In this document: one piece after another, positions 45,606-53,723 of the stretch
Layout: every line of letters begins with the position of its first letter
Numbering within the stretch: the first letter of the stretch is position 1
NCBI RefSeq assembly: GCF_002934545.1
Contig: NZ_PTJA01000004.1
Span: 434,001-498,000, forward strand
From: Lacrimispora xylanisolvens
GTDB lineage: Bacteria; Bacillota; Clostridia; Lachnospirales; Lachnospiraceae
Length of the DNA: 64,000 nt
Direction of reading: 5' to 3'
The notes under the pieces: model-generated
Database searches by the model: none
Seen by the model: only the letters and a program-made list of their open reading frames with translations
What the model was told of the DNA's origin: nothing
Translations under genes and position numbers: made by a program

Positions 45606-46088
45606 ATGGATATCGGTCAGATTATAAAACAACGACGTGAGGAATTGGGAATGTCTCAGGAAGAGCTTGCGAATAAGGCGGGTTACAAATCCCGTTCTTC
45701 CATCAATAAAATAGAGGTAGACGGCAGAGGCCTTCCCCAGTCTAAAATTACCGCAATTGCAAAAGCACTGAGAACAACTCCGGCTTCCCTTATGGGCTGG
45801 GAGGAAACAGAGGTTTTTGCGCTGGATCATGAAAACAGCTGTTTGGGAGAGTCTGCAAGAGAAATGCTCAGTAATTTCCAAAAGCTCAATGAAAGCGGAC
45901 AAAAAGAGGCGCTGAAACGGGTCAGTGAGATGGTGCACATCCCTCAATATACAAAAGCGGATCCGGTTGTCCGGCCATTGGGTACAAATTCCAGATCTTA
46001 TTTACAGCCGGTAGCGGCTCATGAGCGGACGGATATTGAAGTGACTGAGGAAATGAGACAGCATGATGATGCCTTTTTCGATGAGTAA
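45606..46088 (+). CDS. XRE-family repressor of the tail module
   Basis: 160 aa. N-terminal HTH_3 (about 1-66): IGQIIKQRREELGMSQEELANKAGYKSRSSINKIEVDGRG (in part), then a linker (LNESGQKEALKRVSEMV) and a C-terminal tail AHERTDIEVTEEMRQHDDAFF. It lacks the LexA/CI S24 peptidase domain (no SxN...K dyad), so RecA-driven self-cleavage is not expected. The adjacent ImmA-like protein would supply proteolysis, as ImmR/ImmA of ICEBs1. Confidence 0.92.
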   Translation: MDIGQIIKQRREELGMSQEELANKAGYKSRSSINKIEVDGRGLPQSKITAIAKALRTTPASLMGWEETEVFALDHENSCLGESAREMLSNFQKLNESGQKEALKRVSEMVHIPQYTKADPVVRPLGTNSRSYLQPVAAHERTDIEVTEEMRQHDDAFFDE

Positions 46089-46115
46089 GGAATAAAATTC
46101 GTTGAGGTGATTTAT

Positions 46116-46571
46116 TTGAATTATGACATATTATTAGAGGAAGCAGACTCTGACGGAATCATGATTAAAGAAAAACCATTAATTGGTAATGACGGACGGA
46201 TTCGGGGCGACCAGATCCTCATACGGCAGAACATGTCTGGCTGTCAGAAAGCCTGCGTACTGGCGGAGGAACTTGGACATTATTACACCACTACCGGAGA
46301 TATACTGGATCAGTCTGTTGTTTCTAACAGGAAGCAGGAACGCACGGCACGTTTATGGGCTTATAACAAAATGATCACGTTGGAGAAGCTGGTTGCCGCG
46401 AAAGAAGCCGGCTGCAGGAACAGCTTTGAGATCGCGGAACATTTAGAGGTTACGGAAGAATTTCTGTTGGAAGCACTGGAATGCTATCGGACAAAATATG
46501 AGAAGGGACTGCAAAAGGACAACTATTTAATTCTTTTTGAACCGTTTAATATTTATAAAATGGCAGAATAA
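46116..46571 (+). CDS. ImmA/IrrE-type metallopeptidase-like protein
   Basis: 151 aa from the TTG at 46116 (GAGGTGA 5 nt before it; a GTG at 46107 is the alternative). Domain: RIRGDQILIRQNMSGCQKACVLAEELGHYYTTTGDILD (in part), then QERTARLWAYNKMI and FEIAEHLEVTEEFLLEALECY, the usual ImmA/IrrE layout. The usual HExxH appears as AEELGHYY, so the first histidine is absent; the same form is seen in many clostridial phage members. It probably cleaves or releases the upstream XRE repressor upon damage (inference). Confidence 0.88.
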   Translation: MNYDILLEEADSDGIMIKEKPLIGNDGRIRGDQILIRQNMSGCQKACVLAEELGHYYTTTGDILDQSVVSNRKQERTARLWAYNKMITLEKLVAAKEAGCRNSFEIAEHLEVTEEFLLEALECYRTKYEKGLQKDNYLILFEPFNIYKMAE

Positions 46572-46629
46572 TTTTTTTCTTATCTTAATGTCACCTGATA
46601 CAACATATATTATGCAGAGGTGATGAACT

Positions 46630-46857
46630 ATGCAGTCCTGCGAATTAGTAACACTTGTGTCATCCATTGCCTGCTGTCTTGCACAAGGGCGGACAGCTGA
46701 AGAAGTAGCGCTCCTCAGCTGTATTTTTAGTCAGCTGTCCGATACCCTGGAGACGATTGCAGCTCACCAGGCTCTCTGTTGCGGCAATGATAAAAATGAC
46801 AATATAAATGATGATATATTTTTTGGCTTTCAAAGTGAAAGAAGACGGGAGCGATAA
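46630..46857 (+). CDS. DUF6774-type small cysteine-rich protein
   Basis: 75 aa: CELVTLVSSIACCLAQGRTAEEVALLSCIFSQLSDTLETIAAHQALCC then an Asn/Asp-rich tail ending in SERRRER. The C-xxLVTLVSSIA ... LLSCIFSQLSDTLETIAA pattern fits DUF6774, common in Lachnospiraceae. Role unknown. GCAGAGGTGA precedes the ATG. It is either the last plus-strand gene of the island or a host gene at its left border. Confidence 0.75.
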   Translation: MQSCELVTLVSSIACCLAQGRTAEEVALLSCIFSQLSDTLETIAAHQALCCGNDKNDNINDDIFFGFQSERRRER

Positions 46858-46893
46858 GGAACTACTCACCAGTTCCTCAACCTCCCGTCTTCT
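46840..46893. terminator. Bidirectional hairpin between DUF6774 gene and holA
   Basis: AGAAGACGGGAG pairs with CTCCCGTCTTCT (12 bp), with an inner AGGAACT/AGTTCCT hairpin. It overlaps the last codons of the plus gene and lies about 20 nt after the holA stop on minus. Confidence 0.8.
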
Positions 46894-46913
46894 GATACAG
46901 ACGACCTGTTATT

Positions 46914-47897
46914 CTAGTATTTTGCAGTCAGCAAAAGCTCCACTGCCATACGATCCGAAAGTCTTCCCGTTTTAACCGCTTCTTCCGCCTCAACACAGGA
47001 ATTCACATAAGAAAGAATCTGTTCCCTGGAAAAAGTTCTTGCCTGAGGCATCAGCTTACCGGCGGCAAAAGGCGGGATTTTAAGCTTTGCGGCAATTCCC
47101 CCTTTATCCATTCCCTTGCCCATCAGTTCCTTTACCTGCAACAGCTGGTTAAACTGCCTTGCAATGAGAAACATGATTCTCATGGGAGGTTCCTTTAATG
47201 TAAGCAAATCCTCATAAAGTTCAAGAGCCCTTTTAGTCTGGCGGTTAACGATGGAAGTAACCATATCAAATATTTTATTGGTGGTCCGCTCTGTACAGAT
47301 CGCCATCACATCTTCATCAGTTATGACATCTCTTCCTAACGTAAAGCTAATCAGCTTTTCCAGCTCCATGCGAATATTTTCCATATCATCACCGGTCATG
47401 TTTAAAAACAGCTCCATAGTCTGTCCAGTTACCTTCTTTCCTTCTCTGGAAAGTAATGTTCCTGCCCACCTGGCAAGCTGATTAATGTCCTGACGCTCCA
47501 TCTCGGCGGCATAACCAAGTTCCTTTATCTTTTTAAACATTTTGCTTCTCTTGTCCACTTCTGATTCCACAAAGATCATGCAGGTTGTATCCGGCATCTG
47601 TGGCAGATAGTTAACCAGTTCTTCTGCAGCCGCCTTAAAAAATCCACTGTCTTCTACAAGGATCAATCGTTTCTCCGAAAAAAAAGGCATAGTATCAGCA
47701 AGGCTTATAAGCTCCTTTACATCAATGGATTTTCCGCCAAACTGGTTGAAATTCATGGTATCTCCCTGAGTTATGGCCGATTTCATCTGATTTTTGTAGC
47801 TGTTTTTTAGAAATGCCTCTTCTCCATATAAGAGATAAACCGGCTTAAAACTGTTGTTTTTTATATCCTGATTCAGGGTCTGCATCGCATGTTTCAC
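46914..47897 (-). CDS. holA: DNA polymerase III delta subunit
   Basis: 327 aa: N-terminal AAA-like clamp-loader fold (FKPVYLLYGEEAFLKNSYKNQM, LILVEDSGFF) and the C-terminal collar (TNKIFDMVTSIVNRQTKRALELYEDL, FLIARQFNQLLQVKELMGKG). It opens the beta clamp during loading. Overlaps comEC by 4 nt. It normally lies close to rpsT; here the tail island intervenes. Confidence 0.95.
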   Translation of the reverse strand: MKHAMQTLNQDIKNNSFKPVYLLYGEEAFLKNSYKNQMKSAITQGDTMNFNQFGGKSIDVKELISLADTMPFFSEKRLILVEDSGFFKAAAEELVNYLPQMPDTTCMIFVESEVDKRSKMFKKIKELGYAAEMERQDINQLARWAGTLLSREGKKVTGQTMELFLNMTGDDMENIRMELEKLISFTLGRDVITDEDVMAICTERTTNKIFDMVTSIVNRQTKRALELYEDLLTLKEPPMRIMFLIARQFNQLLQVKELMGKGMDKGGIAAKLKIPPFAAGKLMPQARTFSREQILSYVNSCVEAEEAVKTGRLSDRMAVELLLTAKY

Positions 47898-50296
47898 TCC
47901 TTTTCCTTCTTTTCATTATACCCATGGTTCCTGGTTCCGTCAACGAAAGTTGAAAAACGGACCCTGGTTCCATCCGTTTCCAGCCTGACTGCTCCGCTCA
48001 TTCCAGTTCCAAACACCGTAACACTCCGCTCATCAAAACGTTCTAACACTTCTTTATGAGGATGCCCGTATGAATTCCCCTGTCCATAAGAAATTACAGC
48101 CCAGACAGGTGAAACTGCATCAAGAAATGATTGGCTGGATGAATATTTTGAGCCGTGGTGAGCCGTTTTTAAAACGTTTACTTCACTTAATAAGGGATCT
48201 TTGTTTTTTTCAAGAAGATTTTGTTCCTCCCGCTCCCCCATATCACCGGTAAACAGCATATGGCAATCACCATAATCCATTTTAAGTACCTGGGATTCAC
48301 CGTTAACATCTGTGGGTACGTCATCTTTTCCAGGATAAAGACAGGTAATAGACAGCTTTCCTACCTTCATTACATCTCCCTCTGTCAGATACTGCACACA
48401 GGCTCCCCTATTTTCCCCCAGTGCTGCCAGAGATTGTATCATTTCCTCGTCCCGCCCATGATATGGGAGATATAAATTCTTAATCTGTATATCCTCACAG
48501 CTTTCCAGCAAATATTTTACTCCGCTTAAATGATCCAGGTCTCCGTGACTGACAAATGCATAATCAATCACCGAAACACCAAGAGACTTCAGACATGGGG
48601 ACAGTGTATACTCTCCCAGAGATTTTTTAGATGAGCTTCCACCATCAATCAGCACGCATGCATCATCTGCCCTGAGCAGAATTCCATCTCCCTGCCCCAC
48701 ATCAAGAAACCATGCTTCAAGCCCCTTTACCGGCTCGGGTAATAAAAGAAATATGGATAATATATAAAATCCAGCCAGGAAAAGTAGTTTTCCTACATAG
48801 GATATTTTTCCTCTTTCCGGCGTACTTTCATTTCCTCCCACGGGATCCATGTTTTTTTTCTCTGCTTCCTTTTCAACCCTGTTTAATAATTTCATCATAA
48901 AAATGCAGACAGTGAGAAGAACCCCATAAGCCAGCAGCGTTCTGATACCAGGTCTGCCCATAATAATATTGCTCCCCGGCATTTCCCCTGCAATGTTTAA
49001 AAGAATCTCATACAGAGTCAGTATATAATGCCCCGTTCCCGCTGCCGCAGTTCCAAGAACAGGACTTAAGGATCCAAATGCAATCACTCCCAGACCGGAA
49101 CAGAGAACTCCGCCCATCAGAGGAATGACCAACAGATTCAAAATCAGACCATAAGGCGGAATCTGGTAAAAATGAAAGGCAGTCACAGGCAGAGTAATCA
49201 TCTGCACCGCAAAGCAGGCTGAAATACTTCCGGAAAAAAGGCTATCCTTACCCAGCCAGCTTTGTATAAGCGGAGCGATTCCTCCTATTGCAAAAACGGC
49301 ACCGAACGAAAGCTGAACACCTCCCTGCATCAGCAGTGACGGAGACTGAAAACCCAGAAAAAATAATGACAGCGAAGCTGCAGACAATAAATCATAGGTT
49401 CTTCCAAGACAGGCAGCATAAAATCCCAGGCACATCATCACACCGGCCCGCACCACAGAAGGACTTGCACCCGTTAATATACCATATAAGATCAGTAGCA
49501 CCATACTAACAAGGCCTGCACCCCAAAAGCCTGCACCAGCTTTTTTTATCAGTTTGTAAAAAGAGAGTCCGATAAATGACATATGAAGACCGCTGATGGC
49601 AAGGAGGTGGGCAATTCCATTTTTCTGGTATAAATCCTTAATATCCCTGGAGATTCCCATTTTATCCCCTAGCACTGCAGCCGTAAAGATCCCCGCATCT
49701 GTTTCTGTTGCGTCCCGATAAAGAAGCGCCTTACTATGGACTTTTAATTTTCTTAAAAACTCCAAAAGCGGAGACTTCCCCGCTTCTACTATATCAATCT
49801 CCTCTGCAAAAAGGGTAAAATCCACCCCCATAGACTGATTGTAGCTCTTAAAATCAAACTCTCCCGGATTTCTTGCCTGTGAAAAGGGCTGTACCTCGCC
49901 CCTCACGGCGACAATCTGTCCAATTCCCAGAGATTTTAAAGAAGTGCCTTCATACTCCTTTAAAGAAACCATGATTCCGGGGGGCTCATAAAGAACCTCT
50001 TCCCACTTTCCTTTCATCATTTTTCTGATCCGGTTATTCTTTAGAGTCAGACTGACAACTCCCTTCTCTTCTGCAACAGATAAAATACTGCCCTGTACCT
50101 CCGTGTAATAACCTGTGATCTCTAAAAGCCGGATATCCCGTTCTCTTAATTGTTCCATCTCAAGGCCTGCACGAGCCGATCCCAGATAGAAAAAAACAAG
50201 AGGCAAAAAGACCCAAAGCGGGCTTCTGCCTCTCCTGCAACCACAAAAAATCATCCCGGCAGCAATCAGTGCCGGAATAAAAAGCCAAGATGTCAA
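47894..50296 (-). CDS. comEC: ComEC/Rec2 DNA uptake channel protein
   Basis: 800 aa from the TTG at 50296. OB-like domain near 65-145 (VQGSILSVAEEKGVVSL), the Competence membrane domain (GIAHLLAISGLHMSF, GASPSVVRAGVMMCLG) with about ten helices, then a C-terminal metallo-beta-lactamase-like domain (FLDVGQGDGILLRADDACVLIDGG in part; HGDLDHLSG; TAHHGSKYSSS). The frame stays open upstream and reads IAGGFVLGETAVLLALTSW, which is ComEC-like; an AGGAGG at 50372-50377 points to a start near 50362, where only a non-standard ATA is found (CTG at 50344). The true N-terminus is probably longer. Confidence 0.93.
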   Translation of the reverse strand: MTSWLFIPALIAAGMIFCGCRRGRSPLWVFLPLVFFYLGSARAGLEMEQLRERDIRLLEITGYYTEVQGSILSVAEEKGVVSLTLKNNRIRKMMKGKWEEVLYEPPGIMVSLKEYEGTSLKSLGIGQIVAVRGEVQPFSQARNPGEFDFKSYNQSMGVDFTLFAEEIDIVEAGKSPLLEFLRKLKVHSKALLYRDATETDAGIFTAAVLGDKMGISRDIKDLYQKNGIAHLLAISGLHMSFIGLSFYKLIKKAGAGFWGAGLVSMVLLILYGILTGASPSVVRAGVMMCLGFYAACLGRTYDLLSAASLSLFFLGFQSPSLLMQGGVQLSFGAVFAIGGIAPLIQSWLGKDSLFSGSISACFAVQMITLPVTAFHFYQIPPYGLILNLLVIPLMGGVLCSGLGVIAFGSLSPVLGTAAAGTGHYILTLYEILLNIAGEMPGSNIIMGRPGIRTLLAYGVLLTVCIFMMKLLNRVEKEAEKKNMDPVGGNESTPERGKISYVGKLLFLAGFYILSIFLLLPEPVKGLEAWFLDVGQGDGILLRADDACVLIDGGSSSKKSLGEYTLSPCLKSLGVSVIDYAFVSHGDLDHLSGVKYLLESCEDIQIKNLYLPYHGRDEEMIQSLAALGENRGACVQYLTEGDVMKVGKLSITCLYPGKDDVPTDVNGESQVLKMDYGDCHMLFTGDMGEREEQNLLEKNKDPLLSEVNVLKTAHHGSKYSSSQSFLDAVSPVWAVISYGQGNSYGHPHKEVLERFDERSVTVFGTGMSGAVRLETDGTRVRFSTFVDGTRNHGYNEKKEKE

Positions 50297-50358
50297 AGCC
50301 AGCAGTACGGCAGTCTCTCCAAGTACAAATCCCCCTGCAATCAGACATAATGGGCGTT

Positions 50359-51345
50359 TTATTGTTGTGTTCCTCCTGTTTCTTCTGTTGATTCCTCATT
50401 TTCCTTATTGTAATCCAGATTTCGCTCAAACTGCTGGTTCAAAGAAATGGAGTCCCGAAACATCACATCCTGAGAACCATTGACTGTGATCTGAACCTTG
50501 TTAATGGATGAAACCGCAGCCAGAGAGTTGACGATGGAATAGATGGGGATATATTCCTTTACCTCCAGAGTGTTATTGAGAAATGAGGAGTCAAAATTGA
50601 TGTAGCACACATTTTCATTGACCGACACATTGATCAGCTTGGTCTCCTTCGGCAGCGTAGGGTTTAACCCCGGTCTGCCAGGACCTGCGATCAGCTGTTC
50701 AATTACCAGCTTTTCCAGGGAAGTATTGATATTATGAACCACTTCCCTTGACTCTTTTACCAGCTTTTCACCGCTTTCATCGGCAAAATACAAGGACAGT
50801 TCTGTCTTTTCAAATGAGTTGACATTGCTGATATTATCAATAAAATCTGTACTCTGCATTGGACCCACCGGATTACCGGTGCTGTCCATAAGCGGCTGTT
50901 CGGCTGTGTAGATTGCTACGTATGCGATTCCTTTAATCTGAGTCAGAGTCCTGACAAGAGCGGCCCTGCAAAGAATCTCTCTGGTGCTGTTCATCATCGC
51001 ATAATTATTATCAAAATACAGATACAACACGGTATCCTCCAGCTTATACCGCTCAAATCCCACCTTGTCCGGGACGGCTGCCTGCCGGTCTAAATCCTTG
51101 GGAACGTTGCGCAGCTGTTCCATCAGGTTTTTAATTTTCCAGTCTGTTTCCTCTTCTGATTCATCCACAGGCTTTTCAGGCATGGTATATGGCTGAGGCT
51201 CCATTTTGGTCATGGCCGAATTCAAATAGTAGATCTGATAAAGTTCCCCGCTATCCGTGCTTTTTTCAGGTGCTCTTCCTGAGCAGCCGGATAAAAAGCA
51301 TACCACAGACAGCAGGAATATCAATATACCCATTCGTGGCTTCAT
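50359..51345 (-). CDS. GerMN-domain lipoprotein
   Basis: 328 aa. Lipoprotein signal with lipobox LSGC (cysteine at about residue 21). Two GerMN (sporulation/germination) domains: VLYLYFDNNYAMMNSTREILCRAALVRTLTQIKGIAYVAIYT (in part) and VCYINFDSSFLNNTLEVKEYIPIYSIVNSLAAVSSINKVQITVNGS (in part), the second preceded by EQLIAGPGRPGLNPTLPKETKLINV. Domain pair as in Bacillus GerM and actinobacterial LpqB. Directly after the kinase gene by 17 nt, suggesting a shared surface-sensing role. Confidence 0.88.
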   Translation of the reverse strand: MKPRMGILIFLLSVVCFLSGCSGRAPEKSTDSGELYQIYYLNSAMTKMEPQPYTMPEKPVDESEEETDWKIKNLMEQLRNVPKDLDRQAAVPDKVGFERYKLEDTVLYLYFDNNYAMMNSTREILCRAALVRTLTQIKGIAYVAIYTAEQPLMDSTGNPVGPMQSTDFIDNISNVNSFEKTELSLYFADESGEKLVKESREVVHNINTSLEKLVIEQLIAGPGRPGLNPTLPKETKLINVSVNENVCYINFDSSFLNNTLEVKEYIPIYSIVNSLAAVSSINKVQITVNGSQDVMFRDSISLNQQFERNLDYNKENEESTEETGGTQQ

Positions 51346-51362
51346 CCCTATCCCTCCTGTTC

Positions 51363-52805
51363 CTAAGAAATGTATGTAAGAGGAATACGTACAGTAAACG
51401 TAGTACCCTCTCCCTCTTTGCTCTGAAGCTTGATCGCTCCCTGATGCATCAGAACAATCTTTTTTGTTATGGATAAACCAAGCCCCGTTCCTCCAGTCTC
51501 CCGGGACCTTGCCTTATCCACCCGGTAAAAACGGTCAAATACCCGTTCCTGGAACTCTTCTGAAATTCCAATCCCTGAATCCGCAACTTTTACATAAAAG
51601 AACTTGTGATCTGCGTCAAGGGTGACCCGCACCCAGCCGCCTTCTATATTGTATTTAATTGCATTTTCAACCAGATTGCTCAGTGCCAGAGACAGCTTCA
51701 TCTCATCTACATCTGCCGTAACTTCCCTCATACTTTCAAAGGTCAGTTCAATATTGCGCTTCCCGGCAATGGGACGAAGACGTTTTAAAATCAGTTCCAG
51801 CAGACCATTAATTTTAACCTGGGCCACATTTAAGTTTGCCCCTGCTGTTTTATCCATTCGGACAAGAGCAAGGAGATCATCGATTATTTTATTCTCTCGC
51901 TCAATCTCTTCTGAAATATCGCTTAAGAACTCCCGATACAATTCCACCGGGGCATCCTCCATCCCGATGAGAGAATCTGCAAGCACACGAATGGACGTAA
52001 TAGGGGTTTTCAGTTCATGTGATACATTGGAAACAAACTCTTCCCTGGACTTGTCTACCGCTTTCAGTTTCTTTAACGTAGTATTAATGGAATCTGAAAT
52101 CTGCCTGGTCTCCTTGTATACACGGGAGATAATATCTTCATCTATGTTTCCTTCTGCCGCACGGTTTAACATCCTTTGCAATTCCCGGAACGGTTTCATT
52201 AATAGCTTTACCAGAAGAACTACCACAATTGCCAGTATGGAAATAATTAAAAGCTGCAAAAATGCTCCTTTATCCGATACTGTAACAATGCGGTTTAAAA
52301 GATCTTCCGAGGATGCTGTAATGATCATAACACCGTCAATCTCTTTTTCTTCACTATTGGAATAGATTGGAATTGTGAGAGAAAAATACTTTTTTTCCTG
52401 ATTGTATTTGCTGCTGTTTTCACCGTTAAAGCACCGGATCACTTCCTCCGACACATTGGTCTTTCCTGCTGAGAGCGAAAAGGTATCGCTGATAATACGA
52501 AAGCTCTTATTGATAATTACAATTCTTCCGTTAAACATATCCGCTTTCACAGCCATCTCATTATCTAACAGGGAGTCTTTGGGATCCATTGTTAAATATC
52601 CAATTCTGGTCATCTTATTGCTTAATATCCAGCACTGGTTTTGGATCTCCTGCATTCGTGAATCGATCAGGTTTTGCCGGAATGCTCCCAGCAGAACTGA
52701 ACTGCCGATAAAAACCGGAATACTTCCTATAAACAAAAAGACGAGGATCAGAGTGACCTGCAGGCTGATAACGGGCTTTCGGCTGAATAGTTTATCCTGA
52801 AACAT
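51363..52805 (-). CDS. HAMP sensor histidine kinase, no adjacent response regulator
   Basis: 480 aa. Two membrane segments (about 15-37 and 180-200) bracketing an extracellular sensor, HAMP (KPFRELQRMLNRAAEGNIDEDI in part), dimerisation box EEFVSNVSHELKTPITSIRV with the phospho-His, N box LSNLVENAIKYN, G1 VADSGIGIS, F box RVDKARSRETGG, G2 GGTGLGLSI. WalK/PhoR/MtrB-like architecture. No response regulator gene lies on either side, so the partner is elsewhere. Confidence 0.94.
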   Translation of the reverse strand: MFQDKLFSRKPVISLQVTLILVFLFIGSIPVFIGSSVLLGAFRQNLIDSRMQEIQNQCWILSNKMTRIGYLTMDPKDSLLDNEMAVKADMFNGRIVIINKSFRIISDTFSLSAGKTNVSEEVIRCFNGENSSKYNQEKKYFSLTIPIYSNSEEKEIDGVMIITASSEDLLNRIVTVSDKGAFLQLLIISILAIVVVLLVKLLMKPFRELQRMLNRAAEGNIDEDIISRVYKETRQISDSINTTLKKLKAVDKSREEFVSNVSHELKTPITSIRVLADSLIGMEDAPVELYREFLSDISEEIERENKIIDDLLALVRMDKTAGANLNVAQVKINGLLELILKRLRPIAGKRNIELTFESMREVTADVDEMKLSLALSNLVENAIKYNIEGGWVRVTLDADHKFFYVKVADSGIGISEEFQERVFDRFYRVDKARSRETGGTGLGLSITKKIVLMHQGAIKLQSKEGEGTTFTVRIPLTYIS

Positions 52806-52832
52806 GGTCCCACCTCTCCAATCTCTGACTTA

Positions 52833-53699
52833 TCATAAACTTAATTTTTTGGTACATGTAACTGCCAGTGCTCCCGGACCGATATGACAGGAAACGCTGA
52901 GGGAAAGATGATCCACATGGATCTCCCCTGTTTCCGGAAACAGCTCCTGAAGCTCGCGCTTAAATTCCAGAGCAGCTTCCAGACTGTCCGAGTGTACAAC
53001 TGCTATATGAGTCACCGCACCGCTTGGATCATTAAAACGTTCATCCATGTCCTTTTTTATGGCTGCAATCATCATGGCTTTCGCCTGCTTCATGGTTCTT
53101 GCCTTTGCAAATGCATCCAGCTTTTCTCCCTGAATGGTGAGAACCGGTTTAATCCGCAGAAAACTGCCAAGCAGTGCAGCCGCAGGAGTGATTCTCCCCC
53201 CTTTTTTCAAATATTCCAGAGTATCCAGGGTGATGTAAATGGTGGAGTCCATCTTAGTCTCCTCCAGTTTTTCCTTAATCGCCTGAGGGCTTATTCCCTG
53301 ATCCGCCATTTCCTTTGCATCAAGAACAGACTGTCTCTGGGTCACAGAGATTCTCTGATTGTTAACAACAAACACCTTGCCTTCATAATCTTCCGCCAGC
53401 ATAATGGCTGTCTGACAGGAACTGCTTAAACCACTGGACATGGGTATGTGCACAATGGCATCGTAATCCTTTAACAGTTCATTCCATAAATCCATTAAAT
53501 CACCGGGTGACGGCTGTGAGGTGGAAATATCAGCGCCGTTTTCCAGCTTTTCATAAAACTCCTGCTGGCTTAAGCTGATATCCTCATAATACATCTCTCC
53601 ATCCATCATAAATGGCATGGGAACGACATAAATTCCAGCTTCCTTTCCCTGCTTCTGGGTAATTCCGCTGTTGCTGTCTGTAACGATCGCTACTTTCAT
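52833..53699 (-). CDS. DegV family fatty-acid-binding protein
   Basis: 288 aa. IVTDSNSGITQKQGKEAGIYVVPMPFMMDGEMYYEDISLSQQEFYEKL (in part), TSQPSPGDL, HIPMSSGLSSSCQTA, FLRIKPVLTIQGEKL: the two-domain DegV fold that presents fatty acids to FakA-type kinases or other acyl enzymes. No fakA is adjacent. Twenty-four nt downstream of the ABC gene. Confidence 0.95.
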   Translation of the reverse strand: MKVAIVTDSNSGITQKQGKEAGIYVVPMPFMMDGEMYYEDISLSQQEFYEKLENGADISTSQPSPGDLMDLWNELLKDYDAIVHIPMSSGLSSSCQTAIMLAEDYEGKVFVVNNQRISVTQRQSVLDAKEMADQGISPQAIKEKLEETKMDSTIYITLDTLEYLKKGGRITPAAALLGSFLRIKPVLTIQGEKLDAFAKARTMKQAKAMMIAAIKKDMDERFNDPSGAVTHIAVVHSDSLEAALEFKRELQELFPETGEIHVDHLSLSVSCHIGPGALAVTCTKKLSL

Positions 53700-53723
53700 T
53701 CCGGCTCTCCTTTATTTCTCAAA

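Noticed and set aside
45204-45947. 247-aa protein spanning the HTH gene and the divergent promoter region
   Set aside because: It would run through both promoters and antisense to the XRE gene; a good ribosome site and HTH start lie at 45470.
30123-46857. Complete inducible prophage
   Set aside because: No integrase, att repeats, terminase, portal, capsid or replication genes were found on either strand.
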